From Arthrobacter zhangbolii (lineage in GTDB: Bacteria; Actinomycetota; Actinomycetes; Actinomycetales; Micrococcaceae), in the NCBI RefSeq assembly GCF_022869865.1, contig NZ_CP094984.1, positions 1,798,001-1,862,000 on the forward strand: a DNA stretch of 64,000 nt, read 5' to 3'. A model generated the notes under the pieces. The model was not told where the DNA came from. It saw only the letters and a program-made list of their open reading frames with translations, and searched no databases. Positions 45,947-55,175 of the stretch are shown here, in pieces (positions within the stretch are counted from its first letter, which is position 1; each line of letters begins with the position of its first letter). A program made the translations under genes and the position numbers.

Positions 45947-48145
45947 TTACTGCTGGTCGCCGGTCTCGGTGGACTGTGCCCCGGAAGCGGCACCGGGGGT
46001 GCCGTCGGGAGCAGAGCCGCTGCCGCCGGCGGCGGTCAGGGAATCGCGGGCAGCCTGTGCCACGGCGTCGGAGGTGATGCCGAACTCGCGGTACAGCGTC
46101 TTGTAGTCGGCCGAGGCGCCGAAGTGCTCCAGGGACACGCTGCGGCCGGCGTCGCCGATGATCTCGCGCCAGCCCATGGCAATGCCGGCCTCAACGGAAA
46201 CCCGGGCACGGATGTCCTTGGGCAGTACGGATTCCCGGTAGGCCTCGTCCTGGTTGTTGAACCACTCGATGCTGGGCATGGACACAACGCGTGCCGCCAC
46301 GCCCTCAGCTGCCAGGACCTCGCGGGCCTCCACCGCCAGCTGCACCTCGGAGCCGGTGCCGATCAGGATCACGTCCGGCGTCACGACGGCGCCGTCGCGG
46401 ACGGCCTCAGCCAGTACGTACCCGCCGCGTGCCGCGCCTTCGGCCGATGCGAACGCCTCGGCTGTGGCGCCGCCCTCGCCGCGGGCGTAGGTGGGGATGT
46501 TCTGCCGGGTGAGGACAATGCCGGCCGGGTTCTCGGTGTTCTCCAAAATGGTCCGCCAGGCAACGGCTACCTCATTGGCGTCTCCGGGACGGACGACGTC
46601 GAGTCCCGGAATGGCGCGCAGGGAAGCCAGCTGCTCCACCGGCTGGTGGGTGGGTCCGTCTTCGCCGAGCCCGATGGAGTCATGGGTCCAGACGTAGATG
46701 GAGGGAACACCCATCAGGGCGCCGAGGCGGATGGCCGGACGCTGGTAGTCGCTGAAGATCAGGAACGTTCCGGAGAAGGCCCGGGTGTTGCTGTGCATCG
46801 TGATGCCGTTGACGATCGACGCGGCAGCGTGTTCCCGGATGCCGAAGTGCAGCACCCGCCCGTACGGGTTACCGGACCAGGCGTTGGTCTGCTTGCCGGC
46901 CGGGATGAAGGAGGGAGAGCCTTCGATGGTGGTGTTGTTGGATTCGGCGAGGTCCGCCGAGCCGCCCCAGAGTTCGGGCAGTGCCGGGCCGATGGCGGAA
47001 AGAACCTTGCCGGAGGCTGCACGGGTGGACATGTCCTTGCCGGCCTCGAAGACGGGAAGGCTGTCTTCCCAGCCCTCGGGAAGTTCACCCTTCTCCAGGC
47101 GGGACAGCAGGGCAGCACCCTCGGCGTTGGCATCCTGCCAGGCCTGGAATCCTTCGTTCCACTCATCGTGGGCCTTCGCGCCCCGGCTGACCACCTGGCG
47201 TGCGTGCTCGAGGACCTCGGGGTCGACGTCGAAGCTCTTCTCCGGGTCGAAGCCCAGGGTTTCCTTCAGCGCGGCCACTTCGTCGGCACCCAGGGCAGAG
47301 CCGTGGATCTTGCCGGTGTTCTGCTTGTTCGGTGCAGGCCAGCCGATGATGGTGCGCAGGGAGATGATGGACGGCCGGTTCGTCTCGGCCTTGGCTGCCA
47401 TCAGTGCGTTGTAGAGCTCATTGACGTCTTCGACGTATTCGCCGGTCCTGGTCCAGTCCACCCGCTGGGTGTGCCAGCCGTAGGCTTCGTAGCGCTTGAG
47501 CACGTCTTCGGTGAAGGCAATGTCGGTGTCGTCTTCGATGGAGATGTGGTTCTCGTCGTAAATCACCACGAGGTTGCCCAGTTCCTGGTGGCCGGCCAGC
47601 GAGGAGGCCTCAGCCGTGACGCCTTCCTGCAGGTCGCCGTCGGAGGCAATGACCCAGATGGTGTGGTCGAACGGGCTGGTGCCCTCGGCGGCGTCGGCAT
47701 CGAGCAGGCCGCGCAGGCGGCGCTGGGCAAACGCAAACCCGACAGAGGACGCGAGGCCCTGGCCGAGGGGGCCGGTGGTGATCTCCACGCCGTCGGTATG
47801 CCGGTACTCGGGGTGCCCCGGGGTCTTGGAGCCCCAGGTGCGCAGGGACTTCAGGTCCTCGAGTTCCAGGCCGTAGCCGGAGAGGAAGAGTTCAATGTAA
47901 AGGGTCAGTGAAGTGTGCCCGGGGGAGAGGACAAAGCGGTCGCGGCCAATCCAGTGGGGATCGCTCGGATCGTGGCGCATAACCTTCTGGAACAGGAGGT
48001 ACGCGGCCGGGGCCAGGCTCATGGCCGTACCCGGGTGTCCGTTGCCGACCTTTTCCACGGCGTCGGCGGCCAGGACGCGGACGGTGTCCACTGCCTTGCG
48101 GTCCGTATCCGTCCAGGTCAGTTCTTGCTCTTCCATATGTGGCAC
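45947..48145 (-). CDS. tkt: transketolase
   Basis: A 732-residue thiamine-diphosphate enzyme that shuttles two-carbon units. ThDP domains are marked by [19 protein letters not shown], then [21 protein letters not shown] (the GDG-N-type motif). The pyrimidine domain has [19 protein letters not shown], with the transketolase C-terminal domain after it. The C-terminus is a low-complexity Gly/Ser/Ala tail. The GTG at 48145 lies nine bases after GAGGGG; an ATG at 48136 is an alternative three codons later. It is the first gene of the tkt-tal-pgi-zwf-opcA-pgl operon. Confidence 0.95.
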   Translation of the reverse strand: MPHMEEQELTWTDTDRKAVDTVRVLAADAVEKVGNGHPGTAMSLAPAAYLLFQKVMRHDPSDPHWIGRDRFVLSPGHTSLTLYIELFLSGYGLELEDLKSLRTWGSKTPGHPEYRHTDGVEITTGPLGQGLASSVGFAFAQRRLRGLLDADAAEGTSPFDHTIWVIASDGDLQEGVTAEASSLAGHQELGNLVVIYDENHISIEDDTDIAFTEDVLKRYEAYGWHTQRVDWTRTGEYVEDVNELYNALMAAKAETNRPSIISLRTIIGWPAPNKQNTGKIHGSALGADEVAALKETLGFDPEKSFDVDPEVLEHARQVVSRGAKAHDEWNEGFQAWQDANAEGAALLSRLEKGELPEGWEDSLPVFEAGKDMSTRAASGKVLSAIGPALPELWGGSADLAESNNTTIEGSPSFIPAGKQTNAWSGNPYGRVLHFGIREHAAASIVNGITMHSNTRAFSGTFLIFSDYQRPAIRLGALMGVPSIYVWTHDSIGLGEDGPTHQPVEQLASLRAIPGLDVVRPGDANEVAVAWRTILENTENPAGIVLTRQNIPTYARGEGGATAEAFASAEGAARGGYVLAEAVRDGAVVTPDVILIGTGSEVQLAVEAREVLAAEGVAARVVSMPSIEWFNNQDEAYRESVLPKDIRARVSVEAGIAMGWREIIGDAGRSVSLEHFGASADYKTLYREFGITSDAVAQAARDSLTAAGGSGSAPDGTPGAASGAQSTETGDQQ

Positions 48146-48249
48146 GTTTACGGGCCCCTCTCTGTGCAGATAACCGGCACCGTACAGTGCCGGACATGCC
48201 CGGAAACCCCCGCGGACAGCGGGTGTTACCGGTGCCTTTACCACTACAA

Positions 48250-48259
48250 CCAACGTTGG
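48250..48259. promoter_or_regulatory. palindrome upstream of tkt
   Basis: A perfect 10-bp palindrome CCAACGTTGG about 105 bases upstream of the tkt start. A central CG within an inverted repeat is typical of LacI- and GntR-family operators. Only one copy was seen, so it may be chance. Confidence 0.35.
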
Positions 48260-48582
48260 AAGGAAATCGATTCCCCACCGGGGGATTCGCTGCTTCCGTT
48301 ATTCGCAGCTTCACGCTGCGGAAACCTTTTTCATACTGCGGGTCGCTTTCGCAGCCGCGATACCTTATTTGGCTGCAGGAAAGGTCCGCTCCAACCTTAT
48401 CCTCTGCGGATGCTTCCTGCCTGCCTTATTGCCGCACGATGACGGGCCCGCAACGCTGCGAACGCGGCAACGGAGCCGATTTGGGCGGCGTTGACTCCCG
48501 GTCCGGACACTGTGCGGGTAGCCTGCTGTCACCCGCAAATGCGGCGGCGCCGCGCGCGTATATACGCCCCGGCGGGCTGTAC

Positions 48583-48613
48583 TTCGATTTCTACAGCCGA
48601 TAGAGGCTATGAT
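48583..48613 (+). promoter_or_regulatory. possible ctaB promoter
   Basis: -10 TATGAT (48608-48613) with TTCGAT (48583-48588) as a -35 at 19 bp. The spacing is long, so this is tentative. A second possible -10, TACAGT at 48643-48648, lies nine bases before the GTG. Confidence 0.4.
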
Positions 48614-48657
48614 GAGGACGGACTTTTTCGTTCCAGATTGGATACAGTGATCGCTTC

Positions 48658-49596
48658 GTGACTACCCAGCATGCCGAATCCCCTGTCTACTCGGGGAAGA
48701 TGACGGCGGGCCGCAAGGTCCGGGCATACGTGGCGCTCACCAAACCCCGCGTCATCGAGCTCCTGCTCGTAACCACCCTGCCCACCATGATCTTTGCCCA
48801 GCAGGGACTGCCCTCGCTTGGCCTGATCCTGGTCACGATGGTTGGCGGTGCGCTGGCGGCAGGAAGTGCCGGCGCCTTTAACTGCTACATCGACCGCGAC
48901 ATGGACAAGTTGATGAAGCGGACCAAAAACCGTCCGCTCGTCACCGGCGAGGTCTCCCCGCGGGAGGCAATGGTCTTCGCCTGGGTGCTGGGCATTGTTT
49001 CCATTGCCATGCTGTGGTTCGGGGCCAACCCCCTCACCGGGCTGCTTGGCCTCGGCGCCATCCTGCTCTACGTGGTCTTCTACACGCTGATCCTCAAACG
49101 GCGGACCACGCAGAACATTGTCTGGGGCGGTGCGGCCGGCTGCATGCCCGTCCTTATTGCCTGGGCCGCCGTGACCGGCAAGGTCGAATGGCCGGCCATC
49201 ATCCTCTTTATGATCATCTTCCTCTGGACCCCGCCGCACTACTGGCCGCTGTCCATGAAGTACGGGGAGGACTACCGCAACGCCAGCGTTCCCATGCTCG
49301 GTGCCGTGGCCGGCGCCCAGCTGGTTTCGGTCCAGGTGGTGCTCTACGCGTACGCCACCGTGGCCTGCTCGCTGCTGCTGGTACCCGTGGGCGGCGCCGG
49401 CTGGGTCTACACCGGCGCGGCCGTACTTTCCGGTGTCTGGTTTATTGCCGAGTCCCACAAGCTGCACTCCCGTGCACAGCGTGAAGACCTCAGCGACAAG
49501 TCGGCCATGAAGGTCTTCCACCTGTCGATCAGTTACCTCACCATCCTTTTCCTCGCCCTGGCCGTGGACCCCTTTGTTGGCGGTGCACTGGTCTAG
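48658..49596 (+). CDS. ctaB: protoheme IX farnesyltransferase (heme O synthase)
   Basis: A 312-residue UbiA-family prenyltransferase that adds a farnesyl group to heme b, giving heme O for cytochrome oxidase. The Asp-rich motif [19 protein letters not shown] is near residues 79-97. The second motif region [20 protein letters not shown] comes next. About nine membrane helices are predicted by eye. GTG start. CtaA, which converts heme O to heme A, is encoded on the other strand about 500 bases further on. Confidence 0.95.
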   Translation: MTTQHAESPVYSGKMTAGRKVRAYVALTKPRVIELLLVTTLPTMIFAQQGLPSLGLILVTMVGGALAAGSAGAFNCYIDRDMDKLMKRTKNRPLVTGEVSPREAMVFAWVLGIVSIAMLWFGANPLTGLLGLGAILLYVVFYTLILKRRTTQNIVWGGAAGCMPVLIAWAAVTGKVEWPAIILFMIIFLWTPPHYWPLSMKYGEDYRNASVPMLGAVAGAQLVSVQVVLYAYATVACSLLLVPVGGAGWVYTGAAVLSGVWFIAESHKLHSRAQREDLSDKSAMKVFHLSISYLTILFLALAVDPFVGGALV

Positions 49597-49639
49597 GAGC
49601 GGTTTCTGCGCGCTGTACGTGCGCAGCAGCAGACTGGCA

Positions 49640-49671
49640 GCGGCCGGGGCCTTCGGGCTCCGGCCGCTTTT
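49640..49671 (+). terminator. ctaB terminator with UUCG tetraloop
   Basis: A 12-bp stem, GCGGCCGG then GGCC paired with GGCT and CCGGCCGC, including one G-U pair. The loop is the very stable TTCG (49652-49655) and four T residues follow (49668-49671). It is a textbook rho-independent terminator, 43 bases after the ctaB stop. Confidence 0.85.
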
Positions 49672-50049
49672 GCATGTTCGGGCTTCGTGGTCCGGGCTGC
49701 TTCGTGCGGGGCTCGCCGCGCTTTTTCGGCTGCCGGCTGCCGGCTTCGGCTCAGGGCCAAATACCCGGACACTGGCATCAATACAGCAGCAGGCGCGGCC
49801 CGGACCAGATCCTGACAGCATCCGGTGCACTGCGGGTATCCCGAACGGATAATTGCGCAGGATCAGCTGCACGGGCTTCGGTGGCACTGGTTCGGGGCAG
49901 CCTGGGGCTGGGGCTGAAGCCGGAGCCGGCACCGGTTCGGCACACCCTAACGCCCGGGACGGGGATAAGGATAGGGACGGGCCCGTCCCAAGACCCCTAA
50001 ACGCCCCGCCGCCCGCCAGATACCGCCGCCCACCAGACCCCGGCGCACC

Positions 50050-50094
50050 AAAAAAGGGCCGGCCTCCGCAGTCCAATGCGGGGGCCGGCCCTTT
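50050..50094 (-). terminator. ctaA terminator
   Basis: A 12-bp outer stem (50053-50064 with 50083-50094), a T-G mismatch and an inner CCGCA/TGCGG stem with a 6-base loop. On the minus strand it is followed by a T run completed by the A tract at 50050-50055. It lies 22 bases after the ctaA stop. Confidence 0.8.
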
Positions 50095-50115
50095 CAACGG
50101 GCAGTGCAGCGGCGG

Positions 50116-51096
50116 TTAGTCCACAGGCGCAGCAGCGGCCGCGGGGACGGTATCGCCACCGGGGACCTGCCTGGCGAAGCCGACGAACACAGCCTGCGCC
50201 GCAGCGGCCGTCAGCAGGCAGGCGCCGAGCATGTGCAGCGCCACCAGGGCGATGGGCAGATGCAGGAAGTGCTGGACGTACCCGATGACGGCCTGTGCCA
50301 GGACAACAACGGTCACCAGCACCACGGCATTGCGCAGCCGGGCATCGGTTACCCGGCGGAAGACCAGGTACAGGGCAACGGCCAGGGTGAAGACCAGCAG
50401 GTAGACGGGCACTACGTGGATGCGTGTCATCAGGTCCGGGTTCAGCCCGTTGCGGGCCGCTCCGTGGTCCCCGGCATGGGGGCCGGAGCCGGTCACAACC
50501 ACGCCCAGCACCACGGTGATGGCCGCAAGCACGCCCACGGCGCCCAGCAGCGGGCGAAGAGTCCTCCCAGCGAGCGGAGCGTGGCGCACTGCCAGGTCTT
50601 CCGGCGAGAGCCAGGCCCGGTTCACAAGGACGACGGCGGCGACAATCAGCAGCATGGACACAATGAAGTGCAGGCCCACAACCCAGGGGTTCAGTCCCGT
50701 GAGGACGGTAATGCCGCCGATGACGGCCTGCGCCGGAATGCCTGCCAGCAGGCCGATGGACAGCCACCACAGGTCGCGGCGTTCGGCCCGCAGGCGCCAC
50801 ACGGAGAAAAGGGTGGCGAACGCAATGGCGGTCAGGACAAACGTGAGCAGGCGGTTGCCGAACTCAATGATTCCGTGGACGCCCATTTCCGGGGTGGTGA
50901 CCAGCGAATCAGCGGTACACAGCGGCCACTCGGGGCAACCGAGTCCGGAAGCGGTCAGTCGGACGGCGCCACCGGTGACCACAATGACGATGTTGGCTAC
51001 TAGGGAGGCGACTGCCAGTGAACGGATGAGCCGGCCCGTTGCAGGCTGTCGGCTGTTGGATTGCCGGGCCGGAACACCGGCCGAGGTCTGTGACAC
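50116..51096 (-). CDS. ctaA: heme A synthase
   Basis: A 326-residue CtaA/COX15 membrane enzyme oxidising heme O to heme A. About eight helices in two similar four-helix halves are visible. Conserved stretches are VTGGAVRLTASGLGCPEWPLC, EFGNRLLTFVL and VGLHFIVSMLL in the first half. The second half has VTGSGPHAGDHGA, THIH-like MTRIHVVPVYL and ALHMLGACLL, with His ligands in each. The GTG at 51096 has TGGAG nine bases upstream. An ATG at 51111 would overlap the permease gene by ten bases. It is the last gene of an operon with the ABC-2 transporter. Confidence 0.93.
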   Translation of the reverse strand: MSQTSAGVPARQSNSRQPATGRLIRSLAVASLVANIVIVVTGGAVRLTASGLGCPEWPLCTADSLVTTPEMGVHGIIEFGNRLLTFVLTAIAFATLFSVWRLRAERRDLWWLSIGLLAGIPAQAVIGGITVLTGLNPWVVGLHFIVSMLLIVAAVVLVNRAWLSPEDLAVRHAPLAGRTLRPLLGAVGVLAAITVVLGVVVTGSGPHAGDHGAARNGLNPDLMTRIHVVPVYLLVFTLAVALYLVFRRVTDARLRNAVVLVTVVVLAQAVIGYVQHFLHLPIALVALHMLGACLLTAAAAQAVFVGFARQVPGGDTVPAAAAAPVD

Positions 51097-51101
51097 GGTA
51101 G

Positions 51102-51845
51102 CTAACTCCATTTGAACCAGCGGACAGCACCCAGGCCGCCCAGTATTGTCCACGCCAGAAGAATCAGCGTGGCGGAAATATTGAACTGCGAGTCGATCAG
51201 AGCCGAGCGCAGGGCATCCCCAAGCGCAGCCGAGGGAAGGACTTCCACAAACGGCTGCACGATGCCGGGCAGGTTGCCTACGGGGATGATGATACCGCCG
51301 GCCGCAGCCAGCAGGATCCAGAGCAGGTTGGTGATGGCCAGGGTGGCCTCGGGCCGGACAGTGCCTGCCACCAGCAGTCCCAGCGCGGTAAAGGCAATGG
51401 CGCCGAGCAGGAGCTGCAGTACCGCCGGCACCAGCCCGCTGAGCTCCGGGCGCCAGCCGAAGAGCAGCGCCACTATGGAGACGAGCGCAACCTGGATCAC
51501 CAGGACCGCGAGCACTGCGATCACCTTGCCGGCGATCAGCCCGGCCCTGCCAAGGGGAGTGGTGGACAGGTACCGCAGCACCCCGTAGCGGCGGTCGAAG
51601 CCGGTGGCGATGCCCTGGCCGGTGAACGCCGTGGACATGGCACAGAGCGCGAAAATCCCCGGGGTGGCCATATTGATCCGGCTGGTCCCGTAGCCGTCCA
51701 ACAGGGGAGTGACCACCAGGGCAACCATGGCCAGCAGCGGCAGCACCACGGCAAGGATCAGCTGCTCCCCGTTGCGCAGCATCATGACTGCTTCGTAGCG
51801 GCCCTGATTCAGGATGCGCGCGGGCAGCGAAGCGGGAGCACTCAA
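51102..51845 (-). CDS. ABC-2 type transporter permease
   Basis: A 247-residue permease with six hydrophobic segments (first LILAVVLPLLAMVALVVTPLL). It partners the upstream ATPase. The start is a TTG at 51845 that overlaps the ATPase stop by four bases (TTGA) and has AAGGA eight bases upstream. Longer in-frame readings would run into the ATPase gene. Related pairs sit next to ctaA in many actinobacteria; the substrate is unknown and a drug or heme-linked export role is only a guess. Confidence 0.85.
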   Translation of the reverse strand: MSAPASLPARILNQGRYEAVMMLRNGEQLILAVVLPLLAMVALVVTPLLDGYGTSRINMATPGIFALCAMSTAFTGQGIATGFDRRYGVLRYLSTTPLGRAGLIAGKVIAVLAVLVIQVALVSIVALLFGWRPELSGLVPAVLQLLLGAIAFTALGLLVAGTVRPEATLAITNLLWILLAAAGGIIIPVGNLPGIVQPFVEVLPSAALGDALRSALIDSQFNISATLILLAWTILGGLGAVRWFKWS

Positions 51846-52804
51846 CGGATTGTCCTTCCGGAAAGGTCGAGGAAGACATCCTCCAGCGTGCGGGAGGCCA
51901 TGTGGACCGAGGCCGGCAGAATCCCGCGCCGGGCCCACCATGCGGCCACGTCAGCGAGGTCCTGCGGGGTAAGCGCGCCGCGCAGGGCATAGTGCCCGGG
52001 GGCCGCTTCGGCCACGTCCAGGTGCTGCAGCGTCCCTGAAGCCAAACCGGTGAGGTCCAGGCCCGGATCGGCGTCGAACGTCAGCAGCCGCTGTTCGGCC
52101 TGGTGCCCGGTGGCGGAGGTCAGTTCGGCGACTGTGCCGGAGGCGACGGTTTTCCCGGCGTCAATGATGTACACGTAGTCCGCAAGCTTCTGCGCGTCAT
52201 CCATCAGGTGCGTAGTGAGAATGATGCCCAGTCCCTCCGCACGCAGTTCGGCGATCAGGTCAAAGACAATCTGCCGCGACTGCGGGTCCAGCCCGGCACT
52301 GGGTTCATCCAGGAACAGCACTTCCGGCCGGCCAATCAGCGCGGCGGCCATGGCCAGGCGCTGTTTCTGCCCGCCCGAGAGGCGGCGGATCCCGGTATTG
52401 GCGAAGCTGCGGATGCCCAGGCGTTCCACCAGCTCGGACACCGGCCGGGGCGCCTCGTACATACGGGCCACATGCTCCAGCAGGGCCACGGGCCGGGCTG
52501 ACGGCGGCAGCCCGCCGTCCTGCAGCATCACGCCGACACGGCTGCGGAGCCTGGCGTCAGCGCGGTACGGGTCCTGCCCCAGCAGCCGCACTTCACCGCC
52601 GTTAATGGATTGCAGGCCCTGGGCGCATTCAAGCGTGGTGGTCTTGCCGGCGCCGTTGGCACCGAGCAGGGCGGTGACCTGACCGCGGCGGGCTGTGAAG
52701 TCTACGCCGGCGAGTACGCGGATCATTTTGCCGTCGAGACCAGCAACCGGGCCACAGTCCTTGATCAGACCTTTAATGGTCAGGCAGGGTTCATCGATAG
52801 GCAC
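51842..52804 (-). CDS. ABC transporter ATP-binding protein (ABC-2 exporter)
   Basis: A 320-residue ATPase of the DrrA/CcmA-like type. Walker A is GANGAGKTT, the signature is LSGGQKQRLAMA, and Walker B is VLFLDEPSAGLD. A C-terminal extension of about 90 residues is usual for the type. A TAGAAT box lies directly before the ATG at 52810 and six bases before an in-frame GTG at 52804. The latter spacing equals that of other leaderless genes here, so I chose 52804; the ATG would add two residues. It is divergent from sufR. Confidence 0.88.
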   Translation of the reverse strand: MPIDEPCLTIKGLIKDCGPVAGLDGKMIRVLAGVDFTARRGQVTALLGANGAGKTTTLECAQGLQSINGGEVRLLGQDPYRADARLRSRVGVMLQDGGLPPSARPVALLEHVARMYEAPRPVSELVERLGIRSFANTGIRRLSGGQKQRLAMAAALIGRPEVLFLDEPSAGLDPQSRQIVFDLIAELRAEGLGIILTTHLMDDAQKLADYVYIIDAGKTVASGTVAELTSATGHQAEQRLLTFDADPGLDLTGLASGTLQHLDVAEAAPGHYALRGALTPQDLADVAAWWARRGILPASVHMASRTLEDVFLDLSGRTIR

Positions 52805-52810
52805 CTGCAT

Positions 52811-52816
52811 ATTCTA
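52811..52816 (-). promoter_or_regulatory. -10 box of the ABC-2/ctaA operon (leaderless)
   Basis: Minus-strand TAGAAT six bases before the GTG at 52804. It abuts the ATG at 52810, which argues against that start. Confidence 0.5.
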
Positions 52817-52917
52817 CGTTAGGTAGTAGTGGTTCCGGCACGGGAAGGCAGGCAATGGGAAGCCTTGCCTTAGTGGAAACGGGGAACAGATTAGGTCATG
52901 CTTGTGTTGTGTATTCT

Positions 52918-53700
52918 GTGAGCAACTCTGAAACCAAGGCGGCGGCCGCGCCAGGCGCTGCCCGCGAAGCGGAGGAACGCACCAGGGACAAGGTACTCGG
53001 TGCGGTTCTGGAACACGGCCCGGTGAGCGCGGCCGAGCTGGGCGAACGGCTGGGCTTCACACCCGCAGCCGTGCGCCGCCACCTTGACGCACTTTCCGCC
53101 AAGGGGTTGATCCAGGTAAAACTGGTCCGCAACTCGGCCTCCGGAGCCGGACGGCCGGCACGGCGCTATGTCCTCAGCCCGCAGGGCCAGGCGTATCTGG
53201 GCAACGATTACCTGGATATTGCCACGGAGGCACTGCGGCAGCTCGGTGCCGGACTCGGACCCCAGGCCATTGAGGCGTTCGCCGCGAACCGGTTCGCCGA
53301 AATGGAGAAGCGGTACCGTCCCGTGGTCGACGCCGCGGGGCCGGAAACGGCGGACCGGGCCGAGGCGCTGGCTGCGGAGCTGACCAAGGACGGTTTCGTT
53401 GCGTCCACCACGATGATCGGCGCCACGGCAAAAAAGAGCACGCTTCTCAGCGTCCAGCTCTGCCAGGCCCATTGTCCGATCCAGGGCCTGGCCACGGCCT
53501 ACCCCGTCTTCTGTGACAAGGAGACCGAAGTTTTCGCCCGCCTTCTGGACGTGGATGTCCGCAGACTTTCCACGCTGTCCAGGGGCGGACACGTTTGTAC
53601 GACCCACATTCCCGTGGGCCGGACCAGATCTGCGCCGCAGGTACCCCTGCACGCCGAGACCACCCAGACCACATCCATTCATCAGCAAGAAAGGCCGTGA
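52918..53700 (+). CDS. sufR: Fe-S cluster-sensing repressor SufR
   Basis: A 260-residue regulator. A winged helix-turn-helix at residues 20-90 ([24 protein letters not shown]) precedes a C-terminal half with four cysteines at 182, 186, 199 and 227 (CQAHC, FCDKE, HVCTTH). Such cysteines bind a [4Fe-4S] cluster in SufR, which represses the suf operon when the cluster is intact. It is the first gene of the operon and overlaps sufB by one base (TGATG). The GTG at 52918 was chosen by domain position; an in-frame GTG at 52909 is also possible. Confidence 0.93.
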   Translation: MSNSETKAAAAPGAAREAEERTRDKVLGAVLEHGPVSAAELGERLGFTPAAVRRHLDALSAKGLIQVKLVRNSASGAGRPARRYVLSPQGQAYLGNDYLDIATEALRQLGAGLGPQAIEAFAANRFAEMEKRYRPVVDAAGPETADRAEALAAELTKDGFVASTTMIGATAKKSTLLSVQLCQAHCPIQGLATAYPVFCDKETEVFARLLDVDVRRLSTLSRGGHVCTTHIPVGRTRSAPQVPLHAETTQTTSIHQQERP

Positions 53701-55175
53701 TGACGGATCAAGTAACCCAGAAGCCATCGGCACCTGCCACGGTGCCGGATTCTGTGATTTCAGACATCCTGGAGAAAAACCCTGAGCTAGAGGGTATTGG
53801 CAACTATGAGTACGGCTGGGCCGACTCCGACGTCGCCGGTGCAACCGCCCGCCGCGGCCTGAGCGAGGAAGTCGTCCGCGACATCTCCGCGAAGAAGAAC
53901 GAGCCGCAGTGGATGCTGGACCTCCGCCTCAAGGGCCTGAAGTACTTCGACCGCAAGCCCATGCCGACCTGGGGCGCAGACCTCTCCGGCATCGACTTCG
54001 ACAACATCAAGTACTTTGTGCGCTCCACCGAGAAGCAGGCGAACACCTGGGAGGACCTGCCCGAGGACATCCGTAACACGTACGAGAAGCTCGGCATCCC
54101 CGAAGCGGAGCGTGGCCGCCTGGTCTCCGGCGTTGCCGCCCAGTACGAGTCCGAGGTTGTTTACCACCAGCTCCGCGAGGACCTGGAACGCCAGGGCGTT
54201 ATCTTCCTGGATACCGACACCGCACTGAAGGAACACCCGGAAATGTTCCAGGAGTACTTCGGCACGGTTATCCCGGTGGGCGATAACAAGTTCGGCTCGC
54301 TGAACACCGCCGTGTGGTCCGGCGGCTCCTTCGTGTACGTCCCCAAGGGCGTCCACGTGGAAATCCCGCTGCAGGCCTACTTCCGCATCAACACGGAAAA
54401 CATGGGTCAGTTCGAGCGCACGCTGATCATTGCGGACGAAGATTCCTACGTCCACTACATCGAGGGCTGCACCGCGCCGATCTACACCTCGGACTCGCTG
54501 CACTCCGCCGTTGTCGAAATCATCGTGAAGAAGGGCGCCCGCGTCCGCTACACGACCATCCAGAACTGGTCCAACAACGTGTACAACCTGGTCACCAAGC
54601 GTGCCATTGCACACGAGGGCGCCACCATGGAGTGGATTGACGGCAACATCGGTTCCAAGGTCACCATGAAGTACCCGGCTGTCTACCTGGTCGGCGAGCA
54701 CGCCAAGGGTGAGACCCTGTCCATCGCCTTCGCCGGCGAGGGCCAGCACCAGGACACCGGATCCAAGATGGTCCACATTGCCCCCAACACCAAGAGCTCC
54801 ATCATCTCCAAGTCCGTGGCCCGCGGCGGCGGCCGTGCTGCCTACCGCGGCCTGGTCCAGGTCCGTGAAGGCGCCAAGCACTCGGCCAACACCGTGCGCT
54901 GCGACGCCCTGCTGGTGGACACCATCTCCCGCTCGGACACGTACCCGTACGTGGACATCCGCGAAGATGACGTCACCATGGGCCACGAAGCCACTGTTTC
55001 CCGCGTCAGCGAGGAGCAGCTGTTCTACCTCATGTCCCGCGGCCTTCCCGAGGACGAGGCAATGGCAATGATCGTGCGCGGCTTCATTGAGCCGATCGCC
55101 CGTGAGCTGCCGATGGAATATGCCCTTGAACTCAACCGCCTCATCGAACTCCAGATGGAAGGAGCCGTCGGTTAA
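53700..55175 (+). CDS. sufB: Fe-S cluster assembly scaffold protein SufB
   Basis: A 491-residue SufB, the scaffold core of the SufBCD complex that builds Fe-S clusters. N-terminal YEYGWADSD, central [23 protein letters not shown] and C-terminal [23 protein letters not shown] (read in parts) are family hallmarks. No intein interrupts it, unlike the M. tuberculosis homologue. The ATG at 53700 overlaps the sufR stop, and the stop overlaps the sufD ATG. Confidence 0.97.
   Translation: MTDQVTQKPSAPATVPDSVISDILEKNPELEGIGNYEYGWADSDVAGATARRGLSEEVVRDISAKKNEPQWMLDLRLKGLKYFDRKPMPTWGADLSGIDFDNIKYFVRSTEKQANTWEDLPEDIRNTYEKLGIPEAERGRLVSGVAAQYESEVVYHQLREDLERQGVIFLDTDTALKEHPEMFQEYFGTVIPVGDNKFGSLNTAVWSGGSFVYVPKGVHVEIPLQAYFRINTENMGQFERTLIIADEDSYVHYIEGCTAPIYTSDSLHSAVVEIIVKKGARVRYTTIQNWSNNVYNLVTKRAIAHEGATMEWIDGNIGSKVTMKYPAVYLVGEHAKGETLSIAFAGEGQHQDTGSKMVHIAPNTKSSIISKSVARGGGRAAYRGLVQVREGAKHSANTVRCDALLVDTISRSDTYPYVDIREDDVTMGHEATVSRVSEEQLFYLMSRGLPEDEAMAMIVRGFIEPIARELPMEYALELNRLIELQMEGAVG

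Larger units (their letters stand above)
48146..48657. other. 512-base divergent promoter region between tkt and ctaB
   Basis: No supported gene lies here. It should hold the tkt operon promoter (minus strand) and the ctaB promoter (plus strand). It contains the 10-bp palindrome at 48250, a small hairpin CGCAGC/GCTGCG (48304-48320), A/T-rich patches unusual for this DNA (48296-48300, 48322-48332, 48360-48372), and a possible ctaB -10 TATGAT at 48608. Several minus-strand TAAGGT hexamers near 48364-48396 could be tkt -10 boxes but lack good -35 partners. Confidence 0.6.
49597..50115. other. 519-base convergent intergenic region between ctaB and ctaA
   Basis: It holds a terminator at each end (49640-49671 and 50050-50094). 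Between them, about 380 bases are GC-rich and partly repetitive, with runs of GGGGCTGGGGCTG- and GGGACGGG-type repeats near 49895-49990. Open frames exist but lack ribosome-binding sites and recognisable protein sequence, so I call no gene. It may be decayed sequence. Confidence 0.6.

Noticed and set aside
45911-47911. Plus-strand open frame (about 666 codons) opposite transketolase
   Set aside because: Antisense shadow of a clear thiamine enzyme; no family resemblance.
48607-50097. Minus-strand open frame (about 496 codons) opposite ctaB
   Set aside because: Pro/Gly/Arg-rich antisense frame crossing two terminators.
49853-50119. 88-codon plus-strand open frame in the ctaB-ctaA gap
   Set aside because: No ribosome-binding site, low-complexity sequence, and it runs through the ctaA terminator into ctaA.
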